DNA of 64,000 nucleotides. Origin: Gelidibacter japonicus (lineage in GTDB: Bacteria > Bacteroidota > Bacteroidia > Flavobacteriales > Flavobacteriaceae). The position numbers and the translations under genes were made by a program. The stretch is taken from NCBI RefSeq assembly GCF_010725055.1, contig NZ_BJKB01000011.1:35340-99339 (forward strand). Direction: 5' to 3'. The notes below the pieces were generated by a model, which was given only the letters and a program-made list of their open reading frames with translations, was not told the DNA's origin and searched no databases. This document shows positions 37,075 to 46,166 of the stretch, one piece after another (position 1 is the first letter of the stretch; each line of letters begins with the position of its first letter).

Positions 37075-37539
37075 CTATCGTACTGGAATTTTATAAAATA
37101 CACCCTCATTGAATCCTACAGAATGCAAACTATCCGCTGAATACGCCATAAATCTAAACGTTCCGGTGATTGTGCTTCCATCAAATTCGGTGATGATCAC
37201 TTGCCCATTTTCCGAATCAAGATTGTCTCCAGGATTTTGCGGATTAGCCGTTGAGTATGACCTATTTTCATGATCTATGAAAACAACTTTTGATTCGCTT
37301 ATTCCAGACAAACTATAGGTCCTTTCCTGAAGCGAAGGCAACATAAAGTCCAATTTTTCAATTTTGTTTCCGGCATTGATGGTCAACCTGCCATTTTCCG
37401 CAAGCACCGCATCAAAATATGTTGCGCGCCACAGTTGATAGTTTTTATTTGCTTGAAGCGCAGGCGTATTGAATTGCACTTCATCACCACACCCAAATAA
37501 CGTCATAATTGCAATTAAAAGCAGGACAACTTTCCTCAT
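37075..37539 (-). CDS. Small lipoprotein, DUF6252-like
   Basis: The 154-aa protein starts at the ATG at 37539 (MRKVVLLLIAIMTLFGCGDE), because that start gives a perfect lipoprotein signal with its lipobox Cys at residue 17. Longer in-frame extension upstream has no coding character. The mature part is a beta-rich single domain (SKVVFIDHENRSYST, GTITGTFRFMAYS-like strands) matching the DUF6252 type found in Bacteroidetes. The function is unknown. It stands alone on the minus strand between dnaE and rpsP. Confidence 0.75.
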   Translation of the reverse strand: MRKVVLLLIAIMTLFGCGDEVQFNTPALQANKNYQLWRATYFDAVLAENGRLTINAGNKIEKLDFMLPSLQERTYSLSGISESKVVFIDHENRSYSTANPQNPGDNLDSENGQVIITEFDGSTITGTFRFMAYSADSLHSVGFNEGVFYKIPVR

Positions 37540-37875
37540 ATCACCAAATTTAAACAACTTATTAGAGCCTAAATAAACAAAAAATAAGCTTTTGAATAGT
37601 ATAAAGGAGAAGGTATTTAAAAGTTTTGCATATTTAAACAGCCATCCATGACAACCGATCGTATTTCCTTTTGGACAGTAATCCCAGAAATTCGCCTGAA
37701 CAACCAATCGCAACCTATTCAAATACAGAAATATAACGCCCCACTCCAATCACAGGGACGAAAACACTTTTGAATTGTAAAAAAATTTGGTAACTATTTA
37801 TAGCTTAGACTGTCCAGCGAATTTAACATAGCTTTATTTATTATAAAAATTAGGGCAATAAAAAAATATTTATAG
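37540..37875. other. Intergenic upstream of rpsP
   Basis: Divergent promoter region for the lipoprotein gene (minus) and rpsP (plus). AT-rich. Apart from the rpsP -7 box at 37876 nothing else is recognised. Confidence 0.5.
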
Positions 37876-37883
37876 TATCTTTG
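37876..37883 (+). promoter_or_regulatory. rpsP promoter -7 box (TATCTTTG)
   Basis: A perfect match to the Bacteroidetes consensus TAnnTTTG, 85 bp upstream of the rpsP start. The -33 box is weak. Confidence 0.6.
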
Positions 37884-37967
37884 CGCCCGCCTTAATGATA
37901 TAAATTGTTTATATCGGGCAGGCACTTATTAATAATAGGGGTCGCGAACCTCACTAATTAATTATTT

Positions 37968-38537
37968 ATGTCAGTTAAAATCAGATTACAAAGACGTGGA
38001 AAAAAAGGGAAACCTTATTTCTGGATTGTTGCAGCTGATGCACGATCAAAAAGAGATGGTAAATACTTAGAGAAAATCGGTGCTTACGATCCAACAACCA
38101 ATCCTGCAACTATTGAATTAGATGTTGATTTGGCTGTGAGTTGGCTTCAAAATGGTGCACAACCTACGGATACGGCAAGAGGAATTTTGTCTTACAAAGG
38201 GGCCATGTTGAAAAATCATCTTGCAGGTGGTGTTAGAAAAGGTGCTTTAACGGAAGAGCAGGCAGAAGAGAAATTCGCCGCTTGGTTAGAAGAAAAAGCA
38301 GGTAAAATTGACGCCAAAAAAGAAGGTTTAGCAAAAGCTGGTGCTGATGCTAAAGCAAAAGCTATTGAAGCTGAAAAGGAAGTAAATGCTAAGCGTGAAG
38401 CTGAAGCTGCGAAGCTTATCGCCGACGCTGAAGCTGCTGAGGCTGCTGCAAATGCTCCTGCTGAAGAAGTTGCGGAAGTTGAAGCAACTACCGAAGAAGC
38501 TCCTGCTGAAGATGCAGAAACAAAAACAGAAGAATAA
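37968..38537 (+). CDS. rpsP: 30S ribosomal protein S16 with long C-terminal tail
   Basis: The 189-aa protein has the S16 fold in residues 1-80 (VKIRLQRRGKKGKPYFWIVA, GAYDPTTNPATIELD). It then carries a tail of about 100 residues rich in Ala, Glu and Lys (KAKAIEAEKEVNAKREAEAA), predicted helical and low-complexity. Most S16 proteins are 80-90 residues. Such tails are known from Flavobacteriaceae. rpsP heads the gene string rpsP-rimM-trmN6 but has its own terminator. Confidence 0.97.
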   Translation: MSVKIRLQRRGKKGKPYFWIVAADARSKRDGKYLEKIGAYDPTTNPATIELDVDLAVSWLQNGAQPTDTARGILSYKGAMLKNHLAGGVRKGALTEEQAEEKFAAWLEEKAGKIDAKKEGLAKAGADAKAKAIEAEKEVNAKREAEAAKLIADAEAAEAAANAPAEEVAEVEATTEEAPAEDAETKTEE

Positions 38538-38560
38538 AGAATTTATTTTTTATACTTTTA

Positions 38561-38593
38561 AACTCCGATATGACCTATCGGAGTTTTTTTTTT
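38561..38593 (+). terminator. rpsP terminator
   Basis: The stem aactccgata/tatcggagtt is followed by a run of ten T, 23 bp after the rpsP stop. A textbook intrinsic terminator. Confidence 0.92.
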
Positions 38594-38753
38594 GAAAAAA
38601 GCATTCTTTAAATCGAGGACTTCGGGTATTACAATCCGCTGGTAGGCATGAAAAGAATACATTATGGAACAAATCCCACCATATATTGGGATCCTATAAA
38701 TAGTTTTGTACATTCTCTTGCCTTAGTGAGCCTCATATTATTATGATAAAACT

Positions 38754-38761
38754 TACCTTTG
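38754..38761 (+). promoter_or_regulatory. rimM promoter -7 box (TACCTTTG)
   Basis: Matches TAnnTTTG, 80 bp upstream of rimM, just before a hairpin leader. The -33 box is not obvious. Confidence 0.45.
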
Positions 38762-38764
38762 GCG

Positions 38765-38809
38765 AGATCTTACATAAATTGGACACATTTTTTCTGTTAT
38801 GTAGGATCT
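38765..38809 (+). promoter_or_regulatory. 5' leader hairpin of rimM
   Basis: agatcttacataa (38765-38777) pairs with ttatgtaggatct (38797-38809), 12 of 13 positions, over a 19-base loop. It would form right at the start of the rimM transcript if the -7 box above is real, 32 bp before the ATG. Possible translational control site. Confidence 0.5.
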
Positions 38810-38841
38810 ATTAAATTTTAGATTAAATAAATAAAGGACCA

Positions 38842-39366
38842 ATGCTAAAAAAAGACTGCTTCTATCTTGGTAAGATTGTAAAAAAATACAGTTTTAAAGG
38901 TGAATTATTAATTAAATTGGATACTGACGAACCAGAGATTTATGAAGATTTGGAATCCGTTTTTATTGACCTACGCAATAATTTGGTACCGTTCTTTATT
39001 GAATCGTCCCAATTTCATAAGTCGGAATTGTTGCGGGTAAAATTCGAGGACGTCGACACCGAGGAAGATGCCGATGCACTCATAAAATGCGATCTATATC
39101 TGCCTTTGGAGTTTCTGCCTAAACTTGACGATGATAAATTTTATTTTCATGAGATCATCGGATTTACGGTTGAAGATGTCAATTTTGGTAAGGTTGGCAT
39201 TGTAAAAGCAGTGAATGATTCCACAGCTCAAGCACTTTTTGAGATTGATCGTGACGGGATTGAAATCCTGATTCCGATGAATGATGCATTTATCAAGAAA
39301 GTAGATAAAAAGAAGAAACTGATTATTGTTGACACGCCGGAAGGATTGATTGATCTTTACCTTTAA
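38842..39366 (+). CDS. rimM: Ribosome maturation factor RimM
   Basis: The 174-aa 16S rRNA processing factor binds S19 and helps mature the 30S head. It has an N-terminal RimM beta-barrel (CFYLGKIVKKYSFKGELLIK) and a C-terminal PRC-barrel (about 95-174, FYFHEIIGFTVEDVNFGKVG, ending IVVDTPEGLIDLYL). Length is normal. The spacing of 42 bp to the next gene suggests cotranscription with trmN6. Confidence 0.95.
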   Translation: MLKKDCFYLGKIVKKYSFKGELLIKLDTDEPEIYEDLESVFIDLRNNLVPFFIESSQFHKSELLRVKFEDVDTEEDADALIKCDLYLPLEFLPKLDDDKFYFHEIIGFTVEDVNFGKVGIVKAVNDSTAQALFEIDRDGIEILIPMNDAFIKKVDKKKKLIIVDTPEGLIDLYL

Positions 39367-39408
39367 TCCCATCCTAAATCCTTTCCAAAGAGAAAGACTT
39401 TCACTCTT

Positions 39409-40155
39409 ATGAAAAACCGATTTAACTTCAAACAATTCACAATTAATCAAGACCGATGCGCCATGAAAATTGGAACGGACTCGGTATTACTTGGTGCATG
39501 GACCTCGTTAGATTCAAATCCATATTCTATTTTGGATATTGGCGCAGGCACTGGCATTTTGGCCTTAATGATAGCCCAACGCAGCGGTCAAGTCGCGATG
39601 TCTGCCGAAATTATTGATGCCATTGAAATTGATGATGATGCCTTCGAACAATGTGTTGAGAATTTTGAGGCCTCACCTTGGGGAGATCGACTTTTCTGTT
39701 ATCATGCTTCTTTAGAGGAGTTTGTTGAAGACCATTCTAATGACGAGTCAGAATCGGAGAAATACGACTTGATTATATCGAATCCGCCATTTTATCTAAA
39801 CACCTACAAAAGCAACAATGAGCAACGTGATTTGGCGCGATTTGTTGATGCAATGCCGTTCAGACAGCTTATTGAAAGTGTTTCAAAATTGCTTTCGCCA
39901 CATGGAAGTTTTTCTGTGGTCATTCCGTTTTCGGAAGAAAAAGAATTTATCGTGCTAGCTTCAAAAGAGCATCTTTATCCTAACCGGATTTTAAGAGTCA
40001 AAGGCTCACCTCAGTCAGAAATTAAGCGAAGCCTTCTACAGTTCTCTTTTCAGGAAACCACAGTCAAGCCCATACAACTTATCATCGAGACATCACGGCA
40101 TCAGTACACTGACGACTATATTGCCCTGACCAAAGATTTCTATCTCAAAATGTAG
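39409..40155 (+). CDS. trmN6: tRNA1(Val) (adenine(37)-N6)-methyltransferase-like
   Basis: The 248-aa SAM-dependent N6-adenine methyltransferase shows motif I (ILDIGAGTGILALMIAQRS), the acidic motif II (DAIEIDDDAFEQ) and the catalytic NPPF motif (IISNPPFY). The N-terminal KQFTINQDRCAMKIGTDSVLLGAW segment is typical of the TrmN6/YfiC family. It is cytoplasmic. Its position after rimM in Flavobacteriaceae supports a tRNA-modification role. Confidence 0.92.
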   Translation: MKNRFNFKQFTINQDRCAMKIGTDSVLLGAWTSLDSNPYSILDIGAGTGILALMIAQRSGQVAMSAEIIDAIEIDDDAFEQCVENFEASPWGDRLFCYHASLEEFVEDHSNDESESEKYDLIISNPPFYLNTYKSNNEQRDLARFVDAMPFRQLIESVSKLLSPHGSFSVVIPFSEEKEFIVLASKEHLYPNRILRVKGSPQSEIKRSLLQFSFQETTVKPIQLIIETSRHQYTDDYIALTKDFYLKM

Positions 40156-40162
40156 TTTTAAA

Positions 40163-40193
40163 TTGTTCCCTGATAACGTTTTCGTTACTTTTG
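40163..40193 (+). promoter_or_regulatory. Promoter of the acyl-CoA dehydrogenase gene
   Basis: TTG at 40163-40165 and TACTTTTG at 40186-40193 with a 20-bp spacer fit the Bacteroidetes -33/-7 consensus. The gene starts 27 bp downstream. Confidence 0.6.
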
Positions 40194-40219
40194 TGTTTCA
40201 ATAATTAAAATCCAAAAGA

Positions 40220-41398
40220 ATGAAGCCAGATTTGTTTCAAGCCCCAGATTATTATAACATTGATGAGTTGCTAAATGACGAACATCGTTTGGTACGTGAT
40301 GCCGCAAGAGAATGGGTAAAACGTGAAGTTTCCCCGATCATTGAAGACTATGCCCAGAGAGCAGAATTCCCTACACATATCATCAACGGACTTGCGGAAA
40401 TTGGCGCCTTTGGACCATACATCCCTGTAGAGTATGGGGGTGCAGGTCTTGATCAAATCTCTTACGGATTGATCATGCAGGAAATTGAGCGTGGCGATTC
40501 TGGCGTCAGAAGTACAGCCTCTGTACAATCCTCGCTAGTCATGTATCCCATCTGGAAATACGGCAACGAAGAACAACGTAAAAAATATCTTCCAAAACTT
40601 GCCAGTGGCGAGTGGATGGGAAGTTTCGGTCTTACAGAACCTGATCATGGCAGTGATCCAGGAGGTATGACCACAAATTATAAAGACAAAGGCGATCATT
40701 ATCTTTTAAATGGTGCCAAGATGTGGATTTCTAACGCTCCTTTTTGTCAAGTGGCCGTAGTTTGGGCTAAAAACGAAGAAGGCCGTATCCACGGATTGAT
40801 CGTAGAACGCGGAATGGAAGGGTTTTCAACCCCTGAAACCCATAACAAATGGTCATTGAGAGCTTCGGCTACGGGAGAGCTCATTTTTGACAATGTTAAA
40901 GTGCCTAAAGAAAACCTCTTACCTAACAAATCTGGACTTGGCGCAGCACTCGGTTGCTTGGATTCGGCACGTTACGGAATTGCTTGGGGTGCCATTGGTG
41001 CCGCTATGGATTGTTACGACACCGCCTTACGTTATAGCAAAGAACGTATACAGTTTGGAAAACCAATTGGACAATTCCAATTACAACAAAAGAAATTGGC
41101 CGAAATGATTACTGAAATTACCAAAGCGCAACTTTTGGCATGGCGACTTGGGGTCATGAGAGAAAACGGAACGGCTACCTCAGCACAAATATCCATGGCC
41201 AAACGGAATAATGTGGACATGGCGATCACTATCGCCCGTGAAGCTCGTCAGATGCTTGGAGGTATGGGTATTACTGGCGAATACAGCATCATGCGCCACT
41301 CCATGAACCTTGAGAGTGTCATCACCTACGAAGGTACCCACGACATTCACCTACTGATCACAGGATTGGACATCACTGGCTTGAACGCTTTTAAATAA
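40220..41398 (+). CDS. Acyl-CoA dehydrogenase, glutaryl-CoA dehydrogenase-like
   Basis: This 392-aa FAD enzyme oxidises an acyl-CoA. The N-terminal helical domain, middle beta domain (MGSFGLTEPDHGSDPGGM, the FAD/substrate signature) and C-terminal domain are all present. The catalytic base lies in LESVITYEGTHDIH, whose context and the preceding RHSMN closely resemble glutaryl-CoA dehydrogenase of lysine and tryptophan breakdown. Substrate is inferred. It is a single gene with its own promoter and terminator. Confidence 0.93.
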   Translation: MKPDLFQAPDYYNIDELLNDEHRLVRDAAREWVKREVSPIIEDYAQRAEFPTHIINGLAEIGAFGPYIPVEYGGAGLDQISYGLIMQEIERGDSGVRSTASVQSSLVMYPIWKYGNEEQRKKYLPKLASGEWMGSFGLTEPDHGSDPGGMTTNYKDKGDHYLLNGAKMWISNAPFCQVAVVWAKNEEGRIHGLIVERGMEGFSTPETHNKWSLRASATGELIFDNVKVPKENLLPNKSGLGAALGCLDSARYGIAWGAIGAAMDCYDTALRYSKERIQFGKPIGQFQLQQKKLAEMITEITKAQLLAWRLGVMRENGTATSAQISMAKRNNVDMAITIAREARQMLGGMGITGEYSIMRHSMNLESVITYEGTHDIHLLITGLDITGLNAFK

Positions 41399-41487
41399 AA
41401 TTCCTGCGCAGACCGGAATCCTTTAGGTTCAACCCACTTTATCTTGTAATAGTGCTTACATATTGAGCTCTATTGCTTTTCAAAACA

Positions 41488-41521
41488 AAAAAAATGCTTC
41501 CCTAACCAGAAGCATTTTTTT
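41488..41521 (+). terminator. Terminator after the acyl-CoA dehydrogenase gene
   Basis: The stem aaaaaatgctt/aagcatttttt with loop ccctaaccag continues into T. It lies about 90 bp past the stop codon and may also serve the opposite strand. Confidence 0.8.
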
Positions 41522-41544
41522 GTACATTTAAGTAAAATATTCAA

Positions 41545-42441
41545 ATGTCCTCAAAAAAAAGGTTCGATCGTGCTTACCAAAACGCAAAAGTCATCCCTTT
41601 TGATGACCACAGCAAATTTGTTTTATTTAGTGATTGCCATCGAGGAGACAATAGCTTTGCTGACGATTTCGCAAACAACCGCAATATTTATTTTCATGCC
41701 CTAAAACATTATTATGCCAAAGGTTTCCATTATTGTGAACTTGGTGATGGCGATGAACTATGGGAGAATTTATCCATAGAACCCATTCTGGAAGCCCATA
41801 AAAACGTCTATCTCCTAATGAAGTCATTTTTTGATGAGAATAGACTTCACATGATTTGGGGCAATCATGACATGGCCTACAAAAACTCCGATTATGTCAA
41901 AAAAAACCTCTTTACTTATTTCGATAAACGCTTGGGAGCTGATGTCGATCTCTTTCCGGGAATTGAATACCATGAAGGCATCCGATTAAATCATACTGAA
42001 ACCAAACAGGAAATTTTCTTGGTCCACGGACATCAAGCCGATTGGTGGAATTATACCTTTTGGAAATGGAGTCGACTCTTGGTCAGAGTGCTATGGAAAC
42101 CCTTAAATGTTATGGGCATTGCCGATCCAACGACACCAGCTAAAAACTATACAGAACTGATTAAGGTTGAAAGTCGGACAAAGAATTGGATCATGGCAAA
42201 CAACAATCTCATTACCATTGCGGGGCATACGCACCGACCACGGTTTCCTGAACCAGGCGATATTGCATTTTTCAACGACGGAAGCTGCGTCCATCCGAGA
42301 TGCATCACCGGATTGGAAATTGAAAACGGAGAAATCTCCCTGATCAAATGGCTAATTGCCTCAAATGATGACGGGGTGTTGCAAATTGTGAGAGTCCTAT
42401 TGGAAGGCCCAAAGAAATTAGCAGAATATAAAACGATTTAA
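41545..42441 (+). CDS. Metallophosphoesterase
   Basis: The 298-aa calcineurin-type phosphoesterase has binuclear-metal motifs in order: FSDCHRGDNSF, GDGDELWENL, WGNHDMAY, LVHGHQADWWN and IAGHTHRPRF. No signal peptide or membrane segment is evident, although a WNYTFWKWSRLLVRVLW stretch may contact membrane. It resembles UDP-2,3-diacylglucosamine hydrolase-like and related uncharacterised phosphoesterases. The substrate is unknown. Confidence 0.88.
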   Translation: MSSKKRFDRAYQNAKVIPFDDHSKFVLFSDCHRGDNSFADDFANNRNIYFHALKHYYAKGFHYCELGDGDELWENLSIEPILEAHKNVYLLMKSFFDENRLHMIWGNHDMAYKNSDYVKKNLFTYFDKRLGADVDLFPGIEYHEGIRLNHTETKQEIFLVHGHQADWWNYTFWKWSRLLVRVLWKPLNVMGIADPTTPAKNYTELIKVESRTKNWIMANNNLITIAGHTHRPRFPEPGDIAFFNDGSCVHPRCITGLEIENGEISLIKWLIASNDDGVLQIVRVLLEGPKKLAEYKTI

Positions 42442-42503
42442 AAAGAGAAAGACCCCACAGGTTTTATCCTGATAGCTATCGGAATTGTGAAGTCTCCCGT
42501 TAA

Positions 42504-42836
42504 TTAAGACTCTGGTGCCAACTCCACCTCTAAGCCCTCCAATTCAAGAGTAATAGGAATTTGACAGCTCAATCGTGAGTTTTCTTTCACATAAAACGCT
42601 TCAGATAGCATAGCCTCCTCTTCATCTTGCATTTCTGGAAGCTGAATACCATTTATAACATAACACTGACAAGAAGCACACATGGCCATACCACCACAGG
42701 TACCAATGGTACCTTCTGGGGCAAGCTCATAGCTTCTAACCACCTCCATGAGGTTCATAGCCATATCTGTTGGTGCCATGACCTCATGGGAGACTCCTTC
42801 TCTATCTGTTATTGTGATTTTTACATCTTGTTCCAT
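42504..42836 (-). CDS. 2Fe-2S ferredoxin (adrenodoxin type)
   Basis: This 110-aa electron carrier has cluster ligands Cys47, Cys53, Cys56 and Cys91 (GTCGGMAMCASCQC and LSCQIP), the CX5CX2C spacing of adrenodoxin/Fdx proteins. It lies downstream of a ferredoxin reductase-like gene on the same strand, and the pair probably passes electrons from NADPH. The neighbours mrp and nifU-like point to Fe-S assembly. Confidence 0.93.
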   Translation of the reverse strand: MEQDVKITITDREGVSHEVMAPTDMAMNLMEVVRSYELAPEGTIGTCGGMAMCASCQCYVINGIQLPEMQDEEEAMLSEAFYVKENSRLSCQIPITLELEGLEVELAPES

Positions 42837-42873
42837 GAAGTAATCTTTAATTCGGGTGCTTTTATATTTTAGA

Positions 42874-42900
42874 CCTACAAGGTTTTAAAAACCTTGCAGG
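42874..42900. other. Hairpin between the reductase and ferredoxin genes
   Basis: cctacaaggttt and aaaccttgcagg pair at 11 of 12 positions over a 3-base loop. No T-run follows, so this could be a processing site or weak attenuator in the minus-strand unit. Confidence 0.45.
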
Positions 42901-42983
42901 AGGTTTTTGAAACCATGCAGGATATTCTGTTCATCCAAGAGCAGCTTCGGTTTATTGCATACTGCCGACTGCGTACTGTCAAC

Positions 42984-44045
42984 TTATTCAATTGCCTTCA
43001 CAACTTGTTTTGGCGCTTCCTTGCGTGTACCATCAAAGCCATCAACACCACTGACCGTTGTATATTTCAAAACATAGCGCTTTCCAGGATTGATTATTTG
43101 ATAAGCCGCTTGGCACATCAAGGTTGCTTCATGGAAACCACAGAGAATAAGCTTCAACTTTCCAGGATAGGTATTTACGTCGCCTATGGCAAAAATACCC
43201 GGGATATTGGTTTGATAGTCCAAGGCATTATTCACGACTATGGCGTTTTTCTCAATTTCGAGTCCCCATTTTGCTATTGGTCCGAGTTTAGGCGATAATC
43301 CAAACAACGGGATAAAATGGTCGCACTCAATCTCAAATTCCTTTTCGATATTTAAAGCCTGGGCAACTACAACTGCCTCAACTTTATGGTCACCAACAAT
43401 ATTGATAACTTCAGCAGGTGTCACCAGGTTGATTTTTCCGGCATTTTTTAATTCTTGAACTTTGTCCACAGAATCCAAAGCGCCCCTAAATTCATTTCGT
43501 CTATGGATCAAAGTAACCTCTGAAGCAATATCGGCAAGGTAAATAGTCCAATCCAACGCAGAGTCACCTCCACCGGAAATGACCACTCGTTTATTTCTAT
43601 AAATTTCTGGATCCTTTATAAAGTACTCCACGCCCTTATCTTCAAAGTAAGAGATATTAGCAATCAAAGGTTTACGCGGTTCAAAACTACCTAAACCACC
43701 AGCAATGGCAACTACTGGCGCCTGATGTTTAGTGCCTTTATTAGTGGTGACAATAAAACTACCGTCCTCTTGTTTTTCAATGGTATCTGCCCGCTCGCCC
43801 AATGTAAATCCTGGTTCAAATTGCTTACACTGTTCCAAAAGATTTTTGGTCAGATCGCCTGCCAATATTTCAGGAAAACCTGGAATATCGTAGATGGGTT
43901 TTTTAGGGTAAAGCTCTGTACATTGACCGCCAGGTTGTGGCAAAGCGTCAATAAGATGGCATTTCATTTTTAATAATCCGGCTTCGAACACGGCAAAAAG
44001 TCCTGTCGGTCCTGCGCCAATGATAAGTATATCTGTTTTAATCAT
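42984..44045 (-). CDS. Ferredoxin--NADP+ reductase-like flavoprotein
   Basis: This 353-aa pyridine nucleotide-disulfide fold protein has an N-terminal FAD site (IIGAGPTGLFAVFEAG), an NAD(P)H site (VISGGGDSALDW) and the second FAD motif (PGIFAIGDVNTYPGK). There is no CxxC, so it is not a thioredoxin reductase but the TrxR-like ferredoxin reductase type. It probably reduces the ferredoxin encoded 148 bp downstream. Confidence 0.92.
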   Translation of the reverse strand: MIKTDILIIGAGPTGLFAVFEAGLLKMKCHLIDALPQPGGQCTELYPKKPIYDIPGFPEILAGDLTKNLLEQCKQFEPGFTLGERADTIEKQEDGSFIVTTNKGTKHQAPVVAIAGGLGSFEPRKPLIANISYFEDKGVEYFIKDPEIYRNKRVVISGGGDSALDWTIYLADIASEVTLIHRRNEFRGALDSVDKVQELKNAGKINLVTPAEVINIVGDHKVEAVVVAQALNIEKEFEIECDHFIPLFGLSPKLGPIAKWGLEIEKNAIVVNNALDYQTNIPGIFAIGDVNTYPGKLKLILCGFHEATLMCQAAYQIINPGKRYVLKYTTVSGVDGFDGTRKEAPKQVVKAIE

Positions 44046-44264
44046 ATAGTGGCCACTAACCTGTCTGTCAACAGACCAAAGTGGTATTTCATTTAATTAA
44101 ACTTCATTTAGTTTCGCAAATTTCCAAATAAAAAAACTTTATTTTTATGACATTTGTCATTTGCAAGAAAATTAGGGTTCTGAGACTTCAAACACATAGT
44201 TTTATTGGAAAACAACCGGCAAAACCGAATCGACAGCCATCAGAATTCCCATCTCCTATTTATT

Positions 44265-44510
44265 TTATTTGCCATCAACATTGATGACATGCTCAATTTG
44301 TGGTGCATATTTCTTAATGGTCATTTCAACTCCCGACTTTAAAGTCATTTGATTGACCGAACATCCTACACAGGCGCCTTCCAACTGTACTCTTACCAAA
44401 TTGTCATTTTCAATGGACAATAAAGCAATATCTCCGCCATCACTTTGCAAAAATGGACGGATTTCATCAAGTGCTTTCTCAACATTTAATCTAAGTTCTT
44501 CAGTTGTCAT
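44265..44510 (-). CDS. NifU-like Fe-S scaffold protein (C-terminal Nfu domain)
   Basis: This 81-aa protein consists only of the Nfu domain. It has DEIRPFLQSDGGDIALLSI and the cluster-binding CxxC at Cys47/Cys50 (GACVGCSVNQM). It delivers or holds a 4Fe-4S cluster. It follows mrp by 43 bp on the same strand, so they likely act together in Fe-S transfer. Confidence 0.94.
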   Translation of the reverse strand: MTTEELRLNVEKALDEIRPFLQSDGGDIALLSIENDNLVRVQLEGACVGCSVNQMTLKSGVEMTIKKYAPQIEHVINVDGK

Positions 44511-44553
44511 ATTACTTGTTTAAGAGTGTTGATAATACCATAAGACGGTATCA

Positions 44554-45693
44554 TTATTTATTTTTAACTGCTGAACATCCAGCCATCGTTGTAATTTTAA
44601 TAGCTTCAGTAGGCGGTAAATCCTCATTACGTCTCACCACTTCTTCCACTACGTTTTGCGTTAATTTTTCGAAGGCCTTCTCCAAAGGTGTTGCTGTTTG
44701 AAGAGCAGCCGGACGCCCCACATCTCCAGCCTCGCGAATGCTTTGCACCAATGGAATCTCACCTAAAAATGGAACGTCCAAATCTTGGGACAAATGTCTG
44801 GCGCCTTCTTTTCCAAAAATATAGTACTTGTTTTCAGGCAATTCAGCAGGCGTAAAATAGGCCATATTTTCAATAATTCCTAACACCGGAACATTAATGC
44901 TTTCTTGTTGAAACATGGACACTCCTTTCTTGGCATCGGCCAAAGCAACATTTTGCGGAGTGCTTACAATAACTGCACCTGTGATAGGCAGCGACTGCAT
45001 AATGCTTAAATGGATATCTCCCGTTCCTGGAGGTAAATCGATAAGCATAAAATCCAATTCGCCCCAATGTGCATCAAAAATCATTTGATTTAACGCCTTT
45101 GCCGCCATCGGTCCACGCCAGACCACAGCTTGGTTTGGCTGGGTAAAGAATCCAATGGACAATATCTTAACACCATAATTCTCTATGGGTTTCATTTTTG
45201 ATTTGCCGTCAATATTAACAGCAATAGGTTTTTCCATTTCCACATCAAACATGATCGGAATTGATGGCCCATAAATATCAGCATCCAAAATGCCAACTTT
45301 AAAACCCATTTTGGCCAAGGTGACCGCTATATTTGCCGTAACTGTCGACTTCCCAACACCACCCTTTCCAGAAGCTACCGCTATAATATTTTGAATCCCA
45401 GGAATGGCTTTTCCCTTGATACTATTGGCAGACGATTTTGGTGGGGCATCCACTTTTATATTGACGGTGACTTTTGCTTTTTCGTAAACTTTATCATGGA
45501 TGATCTTCATGATTTCCACCTCCGTCTTCTTTTTTGCCTGAAGTGTCGGATTAGAAATAGTGATATCCACAATGACTTCGTCAGCAAATGTGACCACGTT
45601 TTTCACTGCACCACTTTCTATCATATTCTTGCCTTCGCCGGGAACAGAAATGCTCTCGAGCGCTTTAAGGATGTCTTGTTTATGTAATTTCAT
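44554..45693 (-). CDS. mrp: Mrp/ApbC Fe-S cluster carrier ATPase
   Basis: The 379-aa P-loop ATPase has an N-terminal DUF59/MIP18 domain (about 1-85) and the deviant Walker A SGKGGVGKST (109-117). The CxxC dimer-bridging motif seen in many Mrp proteins is absent in the LGIIENMAYF region, and a C-terminal Cys in TMAGCSAVKNK remains. It transfers Fe-S clusters to apoproteins in the cytoplasm. It is the first gene of the mrp-nifU unit. Confidence 0.94.
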   Translation of the reverse strand: MKLHKQDILKALESISVPGEGKNMIESGAVKNVVTFADEVIVDITISNPTLQAKKKTEVEIMKIIHDKVYEKAKVTVNIKVDAPPKSSANSIKGKAIPGIQNIIAVASGKGGVGKSTVTANIAVTLAKMGFKVGILDADIYGPSIPIMFDVEMEKPIAVNIDGKSKMKPIENYGVKILSIGFFTQPNQAVVWRGPMAAKALNQMIFDAHWGELDFMLIDLPPGTGDIHLSIMQSLPITGAVIVSTPQNVALADAKKGVSMFQQESINVPVLGIIENMAYFTPAELPENKYYIFGKEGARHLSQDLDVPFLGEIPLVQSIREAGDVGRPAALQTATPLEKAFEKLTQNVVEEVVRRNEDLPPTEAIKITTMAGCSAVKNK

Positions 45694-46166
45694 TGTTATA
45701 AGATGCTAAAAGACAAAGAAAAAAGATGATCATACGAATCCATCTTTTTATGCTCTGCTTGATTTTATTAAGAACCATTCTAAAGTGCAAATATAATTAA
45801 TATAGATGGAAGAAGGAAACTGGAAGCATGAAGATTTTAATGACAGGATTGAACAGATCAATCAAGGTTTTTTCATGTCATTATTTGTAATTTTTTTCAA
45901 AAATCAGGAAATGACAATGCACCATAATCGATAATAGCCCAAAAAACACAAAACCTATTGTAATTGGAAGGTGCAAAGCCAAAAAATTGCTATCGAACAT
46001 AACATTACAGCAATATCATGCACAACCAAAGAAATTGAAAGACCTATAATACTGGGCCAACATTAATTCAGATGGGCTCATCTGCCCTGTTACAAAAATC
46101 TGAAGGGAAATGACGTGAAATCAATGGAAGTGCAATCGTTTTGACTTTGTATGTAGTAACTGAGAG
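45694..46166. other. Intergenic upstream of mrp
   Basis: A weak hairpin (aaaagatg/catctttt, 45721-45750) sits near the mrp start. The rest shows no open frame. A short minus-strand stretch near 45960-46065 looks membrane-like (SIIGLSISLVVHDIAVM) but is closed by stops and may be gene debris. Confidence 0.4.

Noticed and set aside
42894-43298. A 134-codon plus-strand frame
   Set aside because: It lies antisense to the end of the ferredoxin reductase-like gene and its residues follow the complement of that gene.
42984-44045. Thioredoxin reductase as an alternative for the flavoprotein
   Set aside because: The redox-active CxxC of thioredoxin reductase is absent and the gene neighbours a ferredoxin.
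45960-46065. Minus-strand membrane-like peptide in the mrp upstream spacer
   Set aside because: It is closed by stop codons, has no start and cannot be assigned to a family. It is listed only as possible debris.
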